Shown here piece after piece: positions 11,554 through 23,947 of a stretch of 64,000 nt of DNA (the stretch's first letter is position 1; every line of letters begins with the position of its first letter). This stretch comes from Chlamydoabsidia padenii (lineage: Eukaryota > Mucoromycota > Mucoromycetes > Mucorales > Cunninghamellaceae): positions 62,001 through 126,000 of the forward strand of contig JAIWND010000031.1 of the NCBI GenBank assembly GCA_025330725.1, read 5' to 3'. The position numbers were made by a program, and so were the translations under genes. The notes under the pieces were generated by a model. It saw only the letters and a program-made list of their open reading frames with translations. It was not told the origin of the DNA and did not search any database.

Positions 11554-13109
11554 ATGGTAAGTAAATGATCAAGGCTGTCCTTTGCCTTGAACAACATTAA
11601 TTCTTTTTTTTTTTTTTGCTGTTTTTATTTACATAGTATCTACCACCACATCGTCCTTTTAACGTACCCCCACTTCCACCAGGATGGATCGAATACTTTA
11701 CACCAGGTGGTCATCCTTACTGGTTCAACACATACAACGAAAACAGAACTTGGGAACGACCAGTTGTGGCAGCTGGACCGACGGAACAACAAACCACCAA
11801 GTCTAAATTAAAAAGGTATATTGGGAACAAGCAAAAAGAAAAAGTACTGTACTGATCAGTTTTAACAAACATAGAGTGCGTATTCCCGGAACGACTTGGT
11901 TACTGGTGACCATGGACGATGGCACTGACTTTTATTACGACAAAACGACAAAAACCTCTGTCTGGGAAATGCCAAAGGAACTAGAAGAACCCATTACTCA
12001 ATTCAAAGAGGATCAGCAAGAAGCCAAGCGAAAACGACAGGATTCGGCAGAGGAAAATGTACTTCAAGCATCAAAACGACAAAAGGAAGACGAACAACCT
12101 GGTGAAACGACAGAGTAGGTTAATAGTTAGAATACATATTTAAAAAAAGGTACTAAACTTGTTTTATTGTGGGGTTAGGATGACTGAAGAAGACATAATG
12201 TGGCAAATGGAAAATATGGATCCTGATGAATTGGCAGCACTTGGTTATATACCTGAAGAAGAAGAAGAACAAGACACTTCTGATCAACCACCACAACCTG
12301 AAGACAAACAACCACCAGAAACTAAGAATAATCAATTAACAGAAGAAGAAAAAGTGGAGCAATTTACGGTAAGTATGAAAAAAAAGGGGAGAGGAAGATC
12401 ATCGATACTAATATATGCATTTATGCGGGTTGCTTAGCAAATGTTGTCAGAAAAGGATCTCTCACCTTTTTCAAGCTGGGAAAAGGAATTACCAAAATTG
12501 ATTGTCGATCCTCGATACAACTGTAAGTCATCAAAACGAACCAAACTGATCCATTTTGGCTAACCATATATTGTATAGTGGTGGAACCTCACAACAAGCG
12601 AAAATCATTATTTAATAACTACTGTCGAGTCCTCGCCTCAGAAAAAAAAAAGACAAAGAAAAAGGTAATAATACATGACAACTCCGCATGCAGATCAATC
12701 TATTCCTTTTACTGACAGTTGTTTCATGACAAATAATGGTTGTTTATTTTAGGCTCCTGAAGAAGACTACCGGGATTTATTACAAGACATGGTGGTCAAC
12801 AAGATGTATTGGGACGATTTCCGACGCAAAGCTAAAAACGATCCTCGATTCAAGGCGGTACGGGAATCCAAAGTACGTGAAACATTATTCAAGGACTACA
12901 TCAAACACCTTGCCAACAAGAGACCATCATCATCAAAAACGGTAGAAGATCGGTATCGACAATTATTAGCGGAGCAAAAGGTGCATGTCGGCATGCGATG
13001 GCGGGATGCAAAACGATTACTGGAGCATGACGATCGATATCATGACATTGAATCTAAAACACTACGTGAAGATTTGTTTCGTGATTATTTGGATGAACTA
13101 GAACATTAG
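11554..13109 (+). CDS. WW-FF domain protein, TCERG1/CA150-like transcription-splicing coupling factor
   Basis: Exons: 11554-11556 (ATG only), 11637-11815, 11875-12114, 12179-12368, 12438-12522, 12579-12664 and 12753-13109. Two WW domains come first (PPGWIEYFTPGGHPYWFNTY...TWERP and GTTWLLVTMDDGTDFYYDK...SVWEMP). An acidic linker follows, then FF domains (the first around FTQMLSEKDLSPFSSWEKEL, then further repeats with WDDFRRKAKNDPRF and WRDAKRLLEHDDRY). This order matches TCERG1 and yeast Urn1-type proteins, which link phosphorylated RNA polymerase II with the spliceosome in the nucleus. Length is about 380 aa, shorter than animal TCERG1 and close to the compact fungal forms. Prp40 is a less likely alternative, because the linker IMWQMENMDPDELAAL resembles the TCERG1/Urn1 type. 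Confidence 0.82.
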
Positions 13110-13508
13110 TCCCCCAACATCTCTCTCTCTCTCTTTTTTTTTTTTTTTTTTTGATTCGTCATGACAACACATTAGAAATAGCTTGTACCCACTTTTAATA
13201 AAATCGATCCTATTTTATCTACTACAACTCGTCGATCCCTTGGGGGGGGAGGGTTTAATCTATATATTTAATGGATGATAGATGATATAGTTTTTATTAA
13301 TAAGATTAACATGACAGTAATACAACAACAATAGCAATGACAATATGGGGGGAATAAAAAAAATGGGGGTGAAGAGAAGGAGTATGGAGGGGGGGGGATC
13401 AAATAACTAACAAACTAGGTTAAAATGAGATATGTAAAATAAACTAGACTAAAACAACAACAACTATATACTAATGGGAGGGGAGTTATGTACAATAATG
13501 GGAGGGTT
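13110..13508. other. Intergenic 3' region with homopolymer and CT tract
   Basis: Convergent 3' ends of the WW-FF gene and the small unknown gene. It contains a (CT)n plus long T tract at about 13122-13152, and AT-rich probable 3' UTR sequence. No gene is seen. Confidence 0.6.
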
Positions 13509-13853
13509 TCAAACTTCTTGAGGCACTTTATGGTATTTGTATATTTTAGGTGGACCAGGTGCAAATCGGACAACAGAGTGGCGTGGCGACTGCGGTATAG
13601 TATCTTTGACAAGAATACCTTGAGGTGCATTGGTGGTCGATCGTCGAATGGCGGGGACTTGACGTAACATGGTTTCATAATCTTGTTTTTCCAATCGCTG
13701 ATGTTCCATCACCAGGGCCTGTAACAGTTCAAACGTATGTGTCTGTCGTGGTGGATGTCGTTGATGACTTTTTCGACTTGAGGTATCGCGAGTGCCTAGT
13801 ATGGGTTTTTTGTCGATGGGTGATAATGGAGGACTGGGTAATGTGGATGACAT
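13509..13853 (-). CDS. Small unknown protein, 114 aa
   Basis: Single-exon frame from ATG 13853, with no family I recognise. The sequence is Pro/Ser-rich at the start (MSSTLPSPPLSPIDKKP). It has a short predicted helix in the middle (FELLQALVMEHQRLEKQDY) and a C-terminal block RHSVVRFAPGPPKIYKYHK that looks like a conserved linear motif. SP sites (PSPPLSP, QSPRH) suggest proline-directed phosphorylation. It is convergent with the WW-FF gene. Balanced codon use and absence of introns leave it plausible but unproven. Confidence 0.5.
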   Translation of the reverse strand: MSSTLPSPPLSPIDKKPILGTRDTSSRKSHQRHPPRQTHTFELLQALVMEHQRLEKQDYETMLRQVPAIRRSTTNAPQGILVKDTIPQSPRHSVVRFAPGPPKIYKYHKVPQEV

Positions 13854-14132
13854 TGGAAAGAAATGTATATAAATATATTATTATTATTATTTTTTTTAAA
13901 AAAAAAAAGAGAGAAGAGGAAGAAAAAGGGAAAAAGGAAAAATAAGAAGCTTTTCTTCGGCCCCAAGAAAATTGAATCTGGGCCAATGAGATCATCGGAT
14001 TCCCAATGTGTGAAAAAAGGATCTTCGGATCGACAAAAAAAAAGCGGAGGGAGCAATTTGATTGGTTTGATTTTATTGTTTAAAAAAAAAATAAACTATG
14101 TAACAAAAGTAGGAATCCATCCAGTTGGGTTT

Positions 14133-14790
14133 TCATGGTTGAGCAGTATGGAAGGACGGCATCACCCCACCAGGGCAGAGTTCCTCTATCTTGGCTTCTA
14201 CAATAGACTACAACATAAAACATGTATATACATAAAAGTGGGGTGAGTGAATGGTCAAGTTCCGGTCGATGAGCGGGGATTCGATTGTCTTTTTTTTATT
14301 TTATACCTGTAGTGTATCAGCATCTTTATAGACAAGGGAGCCATCTTCGTTGAATGTTCTTGCATTGTCATACATGAGAATAAAGTCACTACGGAATTGT
14401 TGGAGATTACGGTAATAGGGTGAATGGATTCTTTGGTTGATGATTTCCATAGAGATCGGATTCTTGATCATGGTGTAGTAAGTAGGGTAGTCGCTTTTGT
14501 CGACTAGTTCCATAAACAAGTCGCTAAGTTCACGGTAAGTACTATACAAAAATAAAATAAAAAAGAATTAGTATCATGGTGAGAGAGGCATAGAGTCACT
14601 TACTCTTCATCTTCTTCATCTTCTTCACGGGCATTATAAGCAGCTTCGTAAACTTGTTCAAAGATAGCCGTCATTTGTTTTCTAACACGGGGTGATACTG
14701 TATCAGGTCCATCAATGTCATTGTGTGTCGATCGTCGTCCTCGTTTTGGCTAAAAGAGTCAACAAAACAAAACAAAAGATGAGATAACAC

Positions 14791-14858
<68 letters not shown>

Positions 14859-15486
14859 GTTCGGATCTTACCGCACGGCCTCCTTCATCCGATGATTTTC
14901 CTTTGACTTGTTTCTTTTGATGTCCACCAAAGTCACTTGATACTTCACGTTTGCGCCGATGACCACGTTTATTGTCATCAATAGCTTTAGATGCCCATCG
15001 TCTTGACTTTGTGGCCAAAATGTCATCATCGTCATCTAGTATTGCCTATGGTAGGGAAAAAGAAAAAAAATAAATACATCATATCCCCCTTTTTATATAT
15101 TACTTACATCGGACAATTCATCATTAGTAGACCCATCATCATAATCGACTTGTTCTCGAGCACGTTGACCCCGACCATATTCATTATCATCATCCGAATT
15201 GTAAGGTATATAGTCATCACGTTGGTATATTTCAGGTAGTTCACTTTCTTGAATGAGTCGTTCGATCTTGTTACCTTGACCACCCATACGTCGCCACCAT
15301 TCCATATCTTCTTTTCCCTTTTCAATATCCATTTGAGCAAAAACTTCAAGTTCATCTTCATGCCGATGGAGGATTTGGTTCAGTTCTTCATCATCGATGA
15401 CATCGTCTTCATCTTCTTGAGCAGCAGGATCATCATCATTCTTGTCTTCCAAAAGAGATCGCTATAGAATAATAAGAGTAGGTTAG

Positions 15487-15527
<41 letters not shown>

Positions 15528-18500
15528 TATTCTTTTACTTACCAAAAAGGCTTCCCGATCTTCTTCAGTGCTTCGATTATCGAATTTACCCGCCTGAATG
15601 ACTTTACCATCAATGTCCAACTTGTAATTTGCTCTGGCCAAGATCTTTTCTTCCACCGAGTTTGCTGATATCAATCTAAAGATACGAACTTCCTTTGTTT
15701 GACCGATACGATGTGCACGATCTTGAGCCTGGAGATCTTGGTGAGGATTCCAATCAGAATCAAAGATGATCACGGTATCTGCAGTTTGCAAGTTGAGCCC
15801 CAGACCACCTGCACGTGTACTGAGCAAAAAGACAGAATAAGGAGAGTTGGGGGCATTGAATTGCTTGAGCATGAGTGATCGTTCGTCGGCCTAGAACAAA
15901 GAAATAGGAGTCAGTTTACCCTTTTATATCTTATGCATCTTTACCTTTGTGGAACCATCCAACCGGAGATAATTAAAACCTCGATATGTCAAGAAGTCTT
16001 CCATAATGTTCATGATTTGTGTCATTTGAAAGAAGATTAACACCTACCAAGAAATAAAGAAGAATTAGTAATAAAATCACATTTATTGTTTTCATACTTA
16101 CTCTGTGTCCAGTCCGTTCCAGTTTTGGTAGCATTCTATCGAGTAATTCGAATTTACCAGACACCCGGAAGAGAAGTTCGTTAGATCGGCGCAACGGATT
16201 GACAGCATTTTCCACTTGTTCAAATACAAAAGGATGATTGCATATTTTGCGAAGTTGCATCAGAGTATTATTGAGACCCTTGGCACCATGCTTGCTTCTA
16301 ATGTAATAATAAAAAGAAATGATGTCAGTTAGTATTCCTTGTTTTTTTCCCTTCTTGTTATGTATTACCCTCGTTCACGATCATTGGTGAGTATAATACC
16401 GTTTTTCTTCATTAGGTTGTAGAGTTTGGACTGTAATGACGATAATTTACACTTGATCACCCGTTCGATCTTGTCAGGCAGTTCAGATTCCACATCTTGC
16501 TTCAATCGTCGGAGTAAAAAGGGCCGGAGTACCTTGTGAAGTCGTTTGATGATCAGGAGCTGTTCTTCTTCGTTGAGACCCACCCGATCTTGTACACCTT
16601 GATTAGTGAATGGAGTATTAAACCATTCTTCAAAGCTCTTGACACTTTTGAAGATCTTGGGGAGGATAAAGTTGAGGAGAGCCCACAGTTCTGGCAAATT
16701 GTTCTATATAAATAAATAGGATGTGTTAGTTAGTATATGTGTTTTATGTCAGTGTTGATCTTTAAACTTGCCTGCAAAGGAGTACCAGTCAAGATCAATC
16801 GGTACCTGGTTGTATAGTATTGTCGAAGTACAGAGGTCAATTTGGAGTTGGCATTCTTCATACGATGGCCTTCATCAATAATCATATATGTCCACTTGAG
16901 TTTGCAAAGGACAGGTCGATCAAGGATAATATAGTCAAATGTTGTCAAAAGTACCTGAAAGTTACCATTCTTGATACTAGCTTGTAATGGTCGGCGATGT
17001 AGAGGACTTCCTTTGTAGACAATTTTACTAATTGAGGGTGCCCATTTTTCAAATTCCAATACCCAATTAGGAAGAGTTCTACAAGTGGGGTAAAAATTAT
17101 CACATGGTTGTCAATTATACTTGAAAAGTAGAGGAAGGGGGAATTACTTACGATAGTGGTACAATAATCAAGTAGGGTCCCATTTGTCGTTTGTGTTCAA
17201 TCAGATAAGTGATGAGACTGAGAGTTTGAATAGTTTTTCCGAGACCCATTTCGTCAGCAAGGATGCCATTTAGACGATTGTTGTAAAGTGACACCATCCA
17301 TTGAAGCCCTTTGATCTAAGAATCATTGGTTAGATACCTTTTTTTCACTCTATCAACCAATCATTTACCTGGTACTCCTTCAACTTGCCACCAATAAGTA
17401 TAGAAGGTTGAGTGACAGCTTCTTTAATACGATGGGTTACTTGATAATAATCGTCTTTGCTTTCAACAGTCTACAGAATGAGAAAAGTTAGTCGATACGT
17501 TTATCTTACACCCAAACCTACTTTTCCTTACCGAATCATCGTTTATCATATCCTCTTCACGGTACCGAGCATGAACTGGATCATTTTGTTGATCGACCAC
17601 AGCCAAAGTAAGAGATCCCAAGAATTCACCAGTCTGTTTCAAGAGTTGAGTCAATCGAGTATCCTTGGCTTCATCAATCAGTTTCATATAAGCTTCTTCA
17701 TCGTCGTTCTTGAGAGCCTGCATACGTTCCTTTGAGATCCGTTCCAGTTTTTTTTGTTCTTCCTTTTCAACATGTACATGGTATTGTAAGACAGCCCTAC
17801 CCAGCTTGGTTTGATTTGCCTTGTGTTCGTACTGTCCCATCACCAAATTCCGACCATGATCACAGATGGATTGTAAATAATTCATATACTTTTGTCGTTC
17901 TTGATGTTCTCGGTTCAGACGCTGTTGTCGTTCAATCTTTTCTGTTAGGCGGGCTTCACGTAAGGTTTGTCGTTTCATTCGTCGATAAGTCAACTTGTCG
18001 GCGGAGATGGATAAAGTGGTAGATCGGTCAACACCTTGAATCAACTGTTCTCGAAGCTAGTAAAGTACAATATATAATAAATACACCAAGATATGAGTCA
18101 ATATCTCTTTCTTACCTTTTTTTGCTTGGATAGCAGTCGTAGGGATTTGAGCTCGATAGCTGCACGAAGATTGTTATGCTTGAGAGCTTGTTGTTTTTGT
18201 ACAGACCACGGTTGTTGAGAATCCATACATGCATGTTCCAATTGATTCAAACGGTGTTGGATTCTTGACTGTACCCGTCGTTCACGTTCAGATGTGATTG
18301 CATAGACGTCGATTCCAGATGGTGTGATACTAGGTACCAGTAATCGTTGATGATGAGGTCGGACTCTGTTTGATGATATATGTGTTGACCGATGAAGAAG
18401 AGTATAAGGTGAAGCATAGCCATTAAAATCTTTGGCTGGTTCTTGTTGTGGTGCTGGTTCTTCAGGTATAGGTTTACTGTGGTTGTTGTTGTTTAGAGGA

Positions 18501-19079
18501 CTTGATTGTTCATGAGGTAAAGTTGGTCCATAAGAGGTATCTTGTGGTGATAGAATAGCTTGTTGCAATTGAGGTGGTAAAGGCATGTTTTTTGATATAA
18601 GTTTGAAGGCGAGAATTTGATGTCGTAAAGTAGCTAGTTGAGACTTTGTAAACGAAGACTTTATAGGAGATTCTATATAATAAAAGAAACCCTTTCACAG
18701 ATCAGTAAACATATTTCGTAAAATCTTTTTCTTCTTCTTTCTTTACCGTAAATGGGGTTAGTATTGTTAGTGATATTGTTGTATGGTATCGGTGAGTTCT
18801 CCATGGGCATTGGTTGCATTTGTCTTGAATGTTGAGCGTTTCGTAGCAAGGTCATGATTTGAGCTAGTTCTTGGTTATTGTCTTCTCTAGCCCCTTGAAG
18901 CTGAAGTTGCCTAGCTCTCTTGAATGAGTCAAATAATAGTTAATAAGATAATGATTAGTAAGATTCTCCCTACACCCCCATACTATCAAAAAGACAATCA
19001 AATTTATAATTACCTGCATCATACCATCCATAGAGTATTTGTTGAAGTTGTCAGGAGCTTCATTCATAAAACTGTTCAT
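14133..19079 (-). CDS. SWI/SNF-family chromatin-remodelling ATPase (SNF2/STH1/SMARCA4 type)
   Basis: About 16 exons. Start [13 protein letters not shown] at 19079; last exon ends MPSFHTAQP with stop at 14133-14135. Domain order is complete for the BRG1/Sth1 class. A QLQ-like region ([20 protein letters not shown], near 18640) comes first, then an HSA helix ([20 protein letters not shown], near 17970). The Snf2 helicase follows, with the DEGH Walker B box ([11 protein letters not shown] near 16880) and the C-lobe block [18 protein letters not shown] with [15 protein letters not shown] (near 15700). The SnAC segment is [20 protein letters not shown] (near 15350). A bromodomain lies at about 14309-14550, with [11 protein letters not shown] and the acetyl-lysine Asn in [11 protein letters not shown]. 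It would be the motor of a nucleosome-sliding SWI/SNF or RSC complex. Whether it is Snf2p- or Sth1p-equivalent cannot be decided. One intron carries a 65-nt T tract. Confidence 0.93.
14793..14857. repeat. 65-nt poly-T tract inside a SNF2 gene intron
   Basis: Uninterrupted T run on the plus strand, so poly-A on the sense strand of the gene. It begins just past the 5' splice site following the codons for DEGGRA. It is the longest homopolymer in the window. Its true length may be uncertain from sequencing. Confidence 0.9.
15490..15523. repeat. (GA)n microsatellite in a SNF2 gene intron
   Basis: 34 nt of perfect GA dinucleotide in the intron between the helicase C-lobe exon and the SnAC exon. 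Confidence 0.9.
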
Positions 19080-19730
19080 GAGTATACTAGTTGAAGAGTC
19101 GCCACAAGGAATGTTTCAGTTATCAAGAAAAAGAAGAGTGAAGTGAGTAAGTGTAAAATAAGTAATTGTACGCCCTTTACCACATACAATGAAGAAAGGG
19201 GGGGGGATAAAAAATGAATTCCCGCAAGGTGGAGTGAATAATGTGGTGTGAGAAAAGGAAAAGGAAAGAGTGAATGGGCGAAGCGGTTTATAACGTCATT
19301 TTTGTCGGAGTTGAAAATTTATCCATGCTGTTTGATGATATTGATGGTCCAACATCATTCATCATGGAAAGCCTGAACTGTTTCATGTCAACTCTTAAGC
19401 AAGACAGGATATGAAAAAAAAGTCAGTTTTGACTCTTCATGTGAGCGTTGCACTTACTGCTTGTTCCATGTTCCGGTTTTAAACCCCCGCTCGTATTTCA
19501 TTTGCTCCCCCCTTTATATATATTTTGTTCGTCCTTTTTTTTTTTTTTTCCTTCTCTTCTTTACTGTATAAAAGGTAAATTCATTGTTGGAAATGTTTCT
19601 TTTTGCTTTCTGTTAGAAATCAACCAATTCAACTGTTAACAACTCCCTTTCTTCCTCTACTTTTAGCAGTGCGTAACTCGGTGGATCCTTACTGTCTCTT
19701 TTATATCAACAAATCTCATCTTATCATATA
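19080..19730. promoter_or_regulatory. Divergent promoter region between SNF2-type ATPase and PP2A genes
   Basis: 650 bp between two start codons facing away from each other. A variant of the recurrent motif (GTTTTAAACCCCCG, 19476-19489) lies about 240 bp before the PP2A start. It is followed by a pyrimidine-rich leader with a T tract near 19535-19550, probably 5' UTR. Confidence 0.45.
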
Positions 19731-20993
<1,263 letters not shown>

Positions 20994-21322
20994 TGATAAC
21001 CCTCTTCCCCATCATCCTATTTACTGATACTTTATATTTTTACTCTTTTTGTTATCGTCCATCATATCATTCTACATATAAATATATCCTTTATAATCTA
21101 TTGGACCTTCTTCTTATCTACTCTAGTATTGCCTTGCCTTCCTTACTTATATATATATATTATTTGTTGATCCATTTCTATCTTACCAATAATAAAAACT
21201 TTGTTATTTTATATGAAACCGGAACATAGGCTTTTGTATTTTCCATGCTTTGCGGAACCATCATATATAAGTATAATCATGTCTTACTTCCTTTCTTCTC
21301 TTCTTCATCAATTTTACCTTCA

Positions 21323-21734
21323 ATGTTACCTGTCACTTTACATGGACTGAAAAATGCACTCTTTGTGAATACCCGTCGATCCTATTCCATTTTAGGCGGG
21401 TAAGTAAATCAAAAAAAAAAAAAAAAAAGTCGTTTTCTTCGGGAGAACACACTGATCTAGTTTTCTATTTTGATGTAGATCAAGCAACGGCGGAAAGAAG
21501 AAGAACGAAGATGAACGTCTTATCCCAAACGCACCTGACTGGGACGAACAAAATGCTACTGAAAGTGAAGCTGATGTAAGTCCCATCATGCAAAAAAAAG
21601 TTGAAACTCATATTTTAAATGCCGATTATGCTTATTTTTTGTGATATTAGGTTAAAGCTGATCATGATCCTGATGACATTGAAAGTATCAAATGGAAAAC
21701 AGCAGAAAAGTTCAAGAAACAACCCAACAACTAG
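21323..21734 (+). CDS. Small probable mitochondrial protein, 85 aa
   Basis: Three exons (21323-21399, 21479-21575, 21651-21734). The N-terminus MLPVTLHGLKNALFVNTRRS is amphipathic and basic with no acidic residues, like a mitochondrial presequence, with an RRSYS cleavage-like site. The rest is acidic and charged: a DWDEQNATESEADVKADHD block of the kind seen in small fungal mitochondrial proteins, then a Lys-rich end. No enzyme motif is present and the function is unknown. Spliced frame continuity over two introns supports a real gene. Confidence 0.65.
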
Positions 21735-22197
21735 GTGATTTGATTAGAATATGGTCATACGCACACCTTCAAATAAAGGACGGTCATTGGCACCTTATAT
21801 AATCGTATGTTGTTATAATGAACTGGAATCATAGATGGTTCCCACACGGAACGGGATTTAAATATTGAACACCGCTTATGCATCACTGTTGAAGATTCCA
21901 ATTTGTCTTTGTTCATAGACGAATAATAGCAGTGAGGGCGAGTGATGATAAAACACAGTATGGATCTGGTTCAAAGGGCGCTGCTACCTCAAGAGAGAAT
22001 CAAGGACTAGAATCATCTTTGAGCAAAAAGCAAAAGAAAAAAAAAAAAAAAGACATTTGACTTCTCTTTCTTTATATTGGGATGGTATGGATCAGCATAA
22101 TGTGAAACCAACCTCATTCTCGATTTGGGGTCAGATGCCTCAACGTCATTAATTTCACATTCCGACACATTTATTTTTAAGGTGCCCTTTCTCTTGG

Positions 22198-22236
<39 letters not shown>

Positions 22237-22272
22237 CTTTTCCACCTCTCTATCTCACTTTTTTAATATATA
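21735..22272. other. Intergenic region upstream of the BAR protein gene
   Basis: Holds a minus-orientation motif copy (CGGGATTTAAATATT, 21852-21866), an A tract near 22037-22052 and a 38-nt T tract at 22199-22236 only 36 bp before the next start codon. No gene is seen. Confidence 0.55.
22199..22236. repeat. 38-nt poly-T tract in the 5' leader of the BAR protein gene
   Basis: Perfect T run followed by a CT-rich leader and the ATG at 22273. A similar 31-nt run precedes the Mkt1 start. Confidence 0.85.
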
Positions 22273-23570
22273 ATGTCTGAACCAACCACTGGCGGTATCA
22301 AGGTTGTCGATGCTGAACCACCAACTAGCCATTCTGCTTCTACCCCTTCTTCTGCTGGTATAAACCCTAATGTGGTGCTCAATAATGCCTTGGATGGATT
22401 TGCTACTCTTAGCTCCAAGTTTAATCCTTTTGCTCAAAAACTCGGTAAAGGTCTTGGACAAGTGCGCCAGGTAAGTAAATAAATATACATTTGATAAGGG
22501 AGGGAGGTGGGAATAAAATATTAGTGATGACGATATTAACTGGTACTTGCACGAACTTTTAGTATGCTCAAGAAAGACTGGGGACTGCCGAAGATATCAC
22601 TGAACTTCCTCAAGAATATAAGGATCTTGAAAAGGTAACGGAAAAGGACATGGCTTATTGTTATTGATTAAAAATGTGGTTTGAAAATGTTAATGATGAT
22701 GATGATGACTGATTGATTCTTTTTATTATTTAGCGTGTTGATGCTCTTCGCTCTGTCCATGTTAATCTCCTCAAGGTGGCTCGTACTTATAACCAACCTG
22801 CTTACGATTACCCTGTACAAATTCAAGAAACCCTTGTAGGACTTACCGGTACGATGGCCAGCCAATTCCAGAATCTCGCCTTATCACCTGCCGAACGTGC
22901 ACAAGTCGAACAACAACAAGGACACCAAGACGAATCCAAGCAACATCCCAAGACCTTATCTCATGCCATCTCTCGCGTAGCCGGCCAAGGTGCGGAAGCC
23001 ATCGGTGTGGATGAACCTCTCGGAAAGGCACTCTTCAAGGTAGCCACCATCAATGAAAAGGTCGGTGATGCACGTGTCAAGATGGATCAAGACATTCTCA
23101 CCAAGTTTAATCAACCTATGCAAACTACCCTTGGTACCAGTATTGAACAAGCAAACAAGGCTCGGCGTCAAGTCCAATCCGTACGCTTATCTCTCGACTC
23201 TTGTAAGGCACGTTATCGATCGGCACGACCTGAACGATCAGATGCGGCTCGTTTGGAAGTTGAACAAGCTGAAGATCAATTTGTGGCTGCGGTGGAAGAA
23301 GCGACTAGTTTAATGAAGATTGCTTTGGAAAATGTAAGTATATTTAAATCAATAGTGGGGGATTAAATACTTACACTAATACTCGCTCTTTTTTTTTTTT
23401 TCTTTTTTTTTTGTATATTATAGCCTGAACCTCTTCGTAACTTGGCTGACTTTGTCCACGCTCAAGTAAACTATTACAAGGAAGCTCAAGAACTGCTAGC
23501 GGAATTGGCTCCGGAACTGGATGAAATTCAAGTCAATCAAGAATCCATTTATCGCAATAATCGTGATTAA
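22273..23570 (+). CDS. BAR-domain protein, Gvp36-like
   Basis: Four exons (22273-22470, 22563-22634, 22734-23333, 23424-23570) encode about 338 aa. A Ser/Thr-rich N-terminus leads into the helix KFNPFAQKLGKGLGQVRQYA, and the long helices of a classical BAR fold follow: DLEKRVDALRSVHVNLLKVA, VDEPLGKALFKVATINEKVG, then EVEQAEDQFVAAVEEATSLM and HAQVNYYKEAQELLAELAPE. This layout and size match yeast Gvp36 and its relatives, which bind and curve membranes in the Golgi and endocytic system. No SH3 domain is present, separating it from Rvs167 and endophilins. Identity with Gvp36 is by motif pattern; the exact cellular role is inferred. Confidence 0.8.
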
Positions 23571-23897
23571 AAGCTTGGGTTTGTTTACCCTTTGTAGTCT
23601 TCTCCATACTCTCCCGTTAGTTATATAATGATCATGTTTATTCTTTGTTTTATTGTTTTACTATCTCTTTTTTTTTTTTTCCTATGCTATTAATATTACT
23701 ATCATTTATATCTATTCCTTTTAAATAAAAACTCTTGATTGAATCAATCATGTCTTGATTGTCTTCACTCATTGACGCTATGCTAATTATCCTGGGCCTA
23801 ACAAAGAACGGGTTCTGATTGGTTGTCGGACTTTTACTTGATATGTTTTCAAGGATAAGTAAATAAAAGAAGGGCGGCGGCAAATTCGCGATCCTCT

Positions 23898-23899
<2 letters not shown>

Positions 23900-23930
<31 letters not shown>
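23900..23930. repeat. 31-nt poly-T tract in the 5' leader of the Mkt1-like gene
   Basis: Perfect T run ending 17 bp before the ATG at 23948. Confidence 0.85.
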
Positions 23931-23931
<1 letters not shown>

Positions 23932-23947
23932 TATACTTTACTCATCG

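Noticed and set aside
13863..14246. Plus-strand open frame of 127 codons rich in Lys
   Set aside because: It is built on an A-rich tract and runs antisense into the last exon of the SNF2-type gene, which is firmly supported by the spliced C-terminus.
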